Both the position numbers and the translations under genes were made by a program. Source: an uncultured Anaerovibrio sp. (GTDB lineage Bacteria; Bacillota; Negativicutes; Selenomonadales; Selenomonadaceae). From it: a stretch of 6,712 nucleotides of DNA. Position 1 is the first letter of the stretch. Every line of letters starts with the position of its first letter. The stretch spans positions 1-6,712 of the forward strand of contig CAKPVW010000073.1 of assembly GCA_934196075.1 (NCBI GenBank). Direction: 5' to 3'. This document shows positions 5,900 to 6,712 of the stretch, one piece after another. The notes under the pieces are model-generated. The model worked only from the letters and a program-made list of their open reading frames with translations, made no database searches and was not told where the DNA came from.

Positions 5900-6082
5900 A
5901 TGAAACGTTCAGAGCTTGTAAAAATCTTGAAGAAACATGGTTGCAAATTCATAGAACATGGTGGTAATCATGACAAGTTCTACAGTCCTTTGACGGGAAA
6001 GACATTTCCTGTCTGGCGACACGCCAAGGACATACCGCCAGGCACAGCAAGAGCAATCTTCAAACAGGCGGGTATTGAGTAA
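5900..6082 (+). CDS. hicA: HicA-family mRNA interferase toxin
   Basis: HicA is a small dsRBD-fold ribonuclease that cleaves mRNA and arrests growth when not neutralised by HicB. The 60 residues show the family pattern: MKRSELVKILKKHGCKFIEH, then GGNHDKFY with the presumed catalytic His24, then FPVWRHAKDIPPGTARAIFKQAGIE, where the family typically has the basic strand and last helix. Length and layout are normal, and nothing is missing. ATG 5900 is chosen because AAGGAGGG (5887-5894) lies five bases upstream, behind a strong promoter. The same frame is open further upstream, but that would pass through the promoter. hicB follows after 59 bp, giving the usual toxin-first order. Confidence 0.93.
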   Translation: MKRSELVKILKKHGCKFIEHGGNHDKFYSPLTGKTFPVWRHAKDIPPGTARAIFKQAGIE

Positions 6083-6090
6083 CATGGAAG

Positions 6091-6118
6091 ATGGAGGGAC
6101 GATAATTCGCCCCACCAT
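6091..6118 (+). other. Hairpin in the hicA-hicB intergenic gap
   Basis: The 12-nt arms ATGGAGGGACGA (6091-6102) and TCGCCCCACCAT (6107-6118) pair except at two positions (A/A and A/C), with loop TAAT. The hairpin begins eight bases after the hicA stop and ends before the hicB ribosome binding site at 6130-6136. No T-run follows, so it is not a terminator. It could protect or separate the two cistrons in the mRNA. Confidence 0.5.
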
Positions 6119-6141
6119 TGGTATAGATTAGGAGGAAGATT

Positions 6142-6594
6142 ATGGCTAAATATATTTTTCCAGCAGTGTTTACATGGAGTGACGAGGATAAAACTTATTA
6201 TGTAACTTTTCCCGATGTGGAAGGATGCTTTACTGATGGAGCTACAGTTACAGAAGCAATGGAAAACGCTGATGATGTATTGAATCTTATGATTCATCAT
6301 ATGGAAACCACCGGTATGGATATTCCCAAGGCAACAGCTTTGGAAGATGTACCAGCTCCCGGCAAAGGTTTTGTAAATCTGATTATGGCTGATACAGTCG
6401 CCTATCAGGAAGTTATAGACCGGGAAAACAACCCCATTAAGTACGCTATGAAAAAGGCGGGGCTGAACATCAAGAAGCTTTCCCTTCTGCTGGATGCACC
6501 ATATCGCACCGTGCAGGATTGGATTGCCGGCAAGAGAATGCCACCATCCTGGTGCCAGAAGCTCATTATTGAGAAAATCGAAACATCAGCATAA
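6142..6594 (+). CDS. hicB: HicB-family antitoxin with C-terminal helix-turn-helix
   Basis: HicB binds and blocks HicA and usually represses the operon. Residues 1-75 form the HicB partial RNase H fold: YIFPAVFTWSDEDKTYYVTFPDVEGCFTDG split around residues 4-33, then the helix TVTEAMENADDVLNLMI. Residues about 98-146 (YAMKKAGLNIKKLSLLLDAP, RTVQDWIAGKRMPP) look like a helix-turn-helix of the kind seen in Firmicutes HicB, where other HicB types use a ribbon-helix-helix. At 150 residues the length fits this two-domain form. AGGAGGA (6130-6136) five bases before ATG 6142 fixes the start. It shares the hicA promoter and ends before a rho-independent terminator. No damage is visible. Confidence 0.92.
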   Translation: MAKYIFPAVFTWSDEDKTYYVTFPDVEGCFTDGATVTEAMENADDVLNLMIHHMETTGMDIPKATALEDVPAPGKGFVNLIMADTVAYQEVIDRENNPIKYAMKKAGLNIKKLSLLLDAPYRTVQDWIAGKRMPPSWCQKLIIEKIETSA

Positions 6595-6604
6595 TTGTTG
6601 CTAG

Positions 6605-6640
6605 ATAGCTGTGTCTCACAATCAAGACACAGCTATTTTT
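6605..6640 (+). terminator. Rho-independent terminator of hicAB
   Basis: ATAGCTGTGTCT (6605-6616) and AGACACAGCTAT (6625-6636) form a perfect 12-bp stem with an 8-nt loop. The stem runs directly into TTTTT (6636-6640). It starts ten bases after the hicB stop. Confidence 0.92.
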
Positions 6641-6654
6641 ACTTTATAGGAAAG

Positions 6655-6688
6655 TTCTAGATTCTTTATCATGATAAAGAATCTAGAA
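6655..6688. repeat. Perfect 34-bp palindrome
   Basis: TTCTAGATTCTTTATCA (6655-6671) is followed without a gap by its exact reverse complement (6672-6688). It is AT-rich, lies 14 bp beyond the hicAB terminator and has no T-run on either side. It could be a binding site for a dimeric protein, a resolution site, or a long RNA hairpin of a converging transcript. No gene is readable in the last 24 bases of the window. Confidence 0.85.
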
Positions 6689-6712
6689 TAATAAAATATG
6701 ACACAGTAAACA

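Overview
The window carries the adaptation and nuclease half of a type I-F CRISPR-Cas system, a short CRISPR array, a decayed phage-type integrase and an intact hicAB toxin-antitoxin pair. AT-rich coding, strong AGGAGG-type ribosome binding sites, TTGACA/TATAAT-like promoters and a Firmicutes-style HicB with a C-terminal helix-turn-helix suggest a Firmicute, perhaps a Negativicute. This is inference: type I-F is best known from Gammaproteobacteria, and no taxonomic marker is present.

Layout. Bases 1-354 hold no complete gene. A short open frame ends at 74 and may be the tail of an upstream gene, with weak resemblance to the Cas6f C-terminus. A fold-back segment follows (56-140), then a perfect tandem 16-bp repeat (245-276) and a strong ribosome binding site for cas1. 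cas1 (355-1347) and the fused cas2-3 (1319-4606) overlap and are probably translationally coupled. A 265-bp leader with a good promoter (4688-4716) leads into an array of nine repeats and eight 32-bp spacers (4872-5390). The first seven repeats are identical, the eighth carries an 11-bp C/G-only insertion, and the ninth is degenerate.

The ninth repeat lies exactly where a minus-strand tyrosine recombinase remnant ends (5373-5768). That remnant has lost its start codon, its middle and its catalytic C-terminus. A TTGACA-17-TACAAT promoter then drives hicA (5900-6082) and hicB (6142-6594), which end in a rho-independent terminator (6605-6640). A perfect 34-bp palindrome follows at 6655-6688.

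How it works together. Cas1 and the Cas2 part of Cas2-3 should acquire spacers at the leader end, and the Cas3 part should degrade targets. The surveillance complex genes (csy1, csy2, csy3, cas6f) normally follow cas2-3, but here the array does. Interference therefore needs effector genes outside the window, possibly just upstream. The integrase scar and the toxin-antitoxin pair suggest the array's distal flank is old mobile-element DNA.
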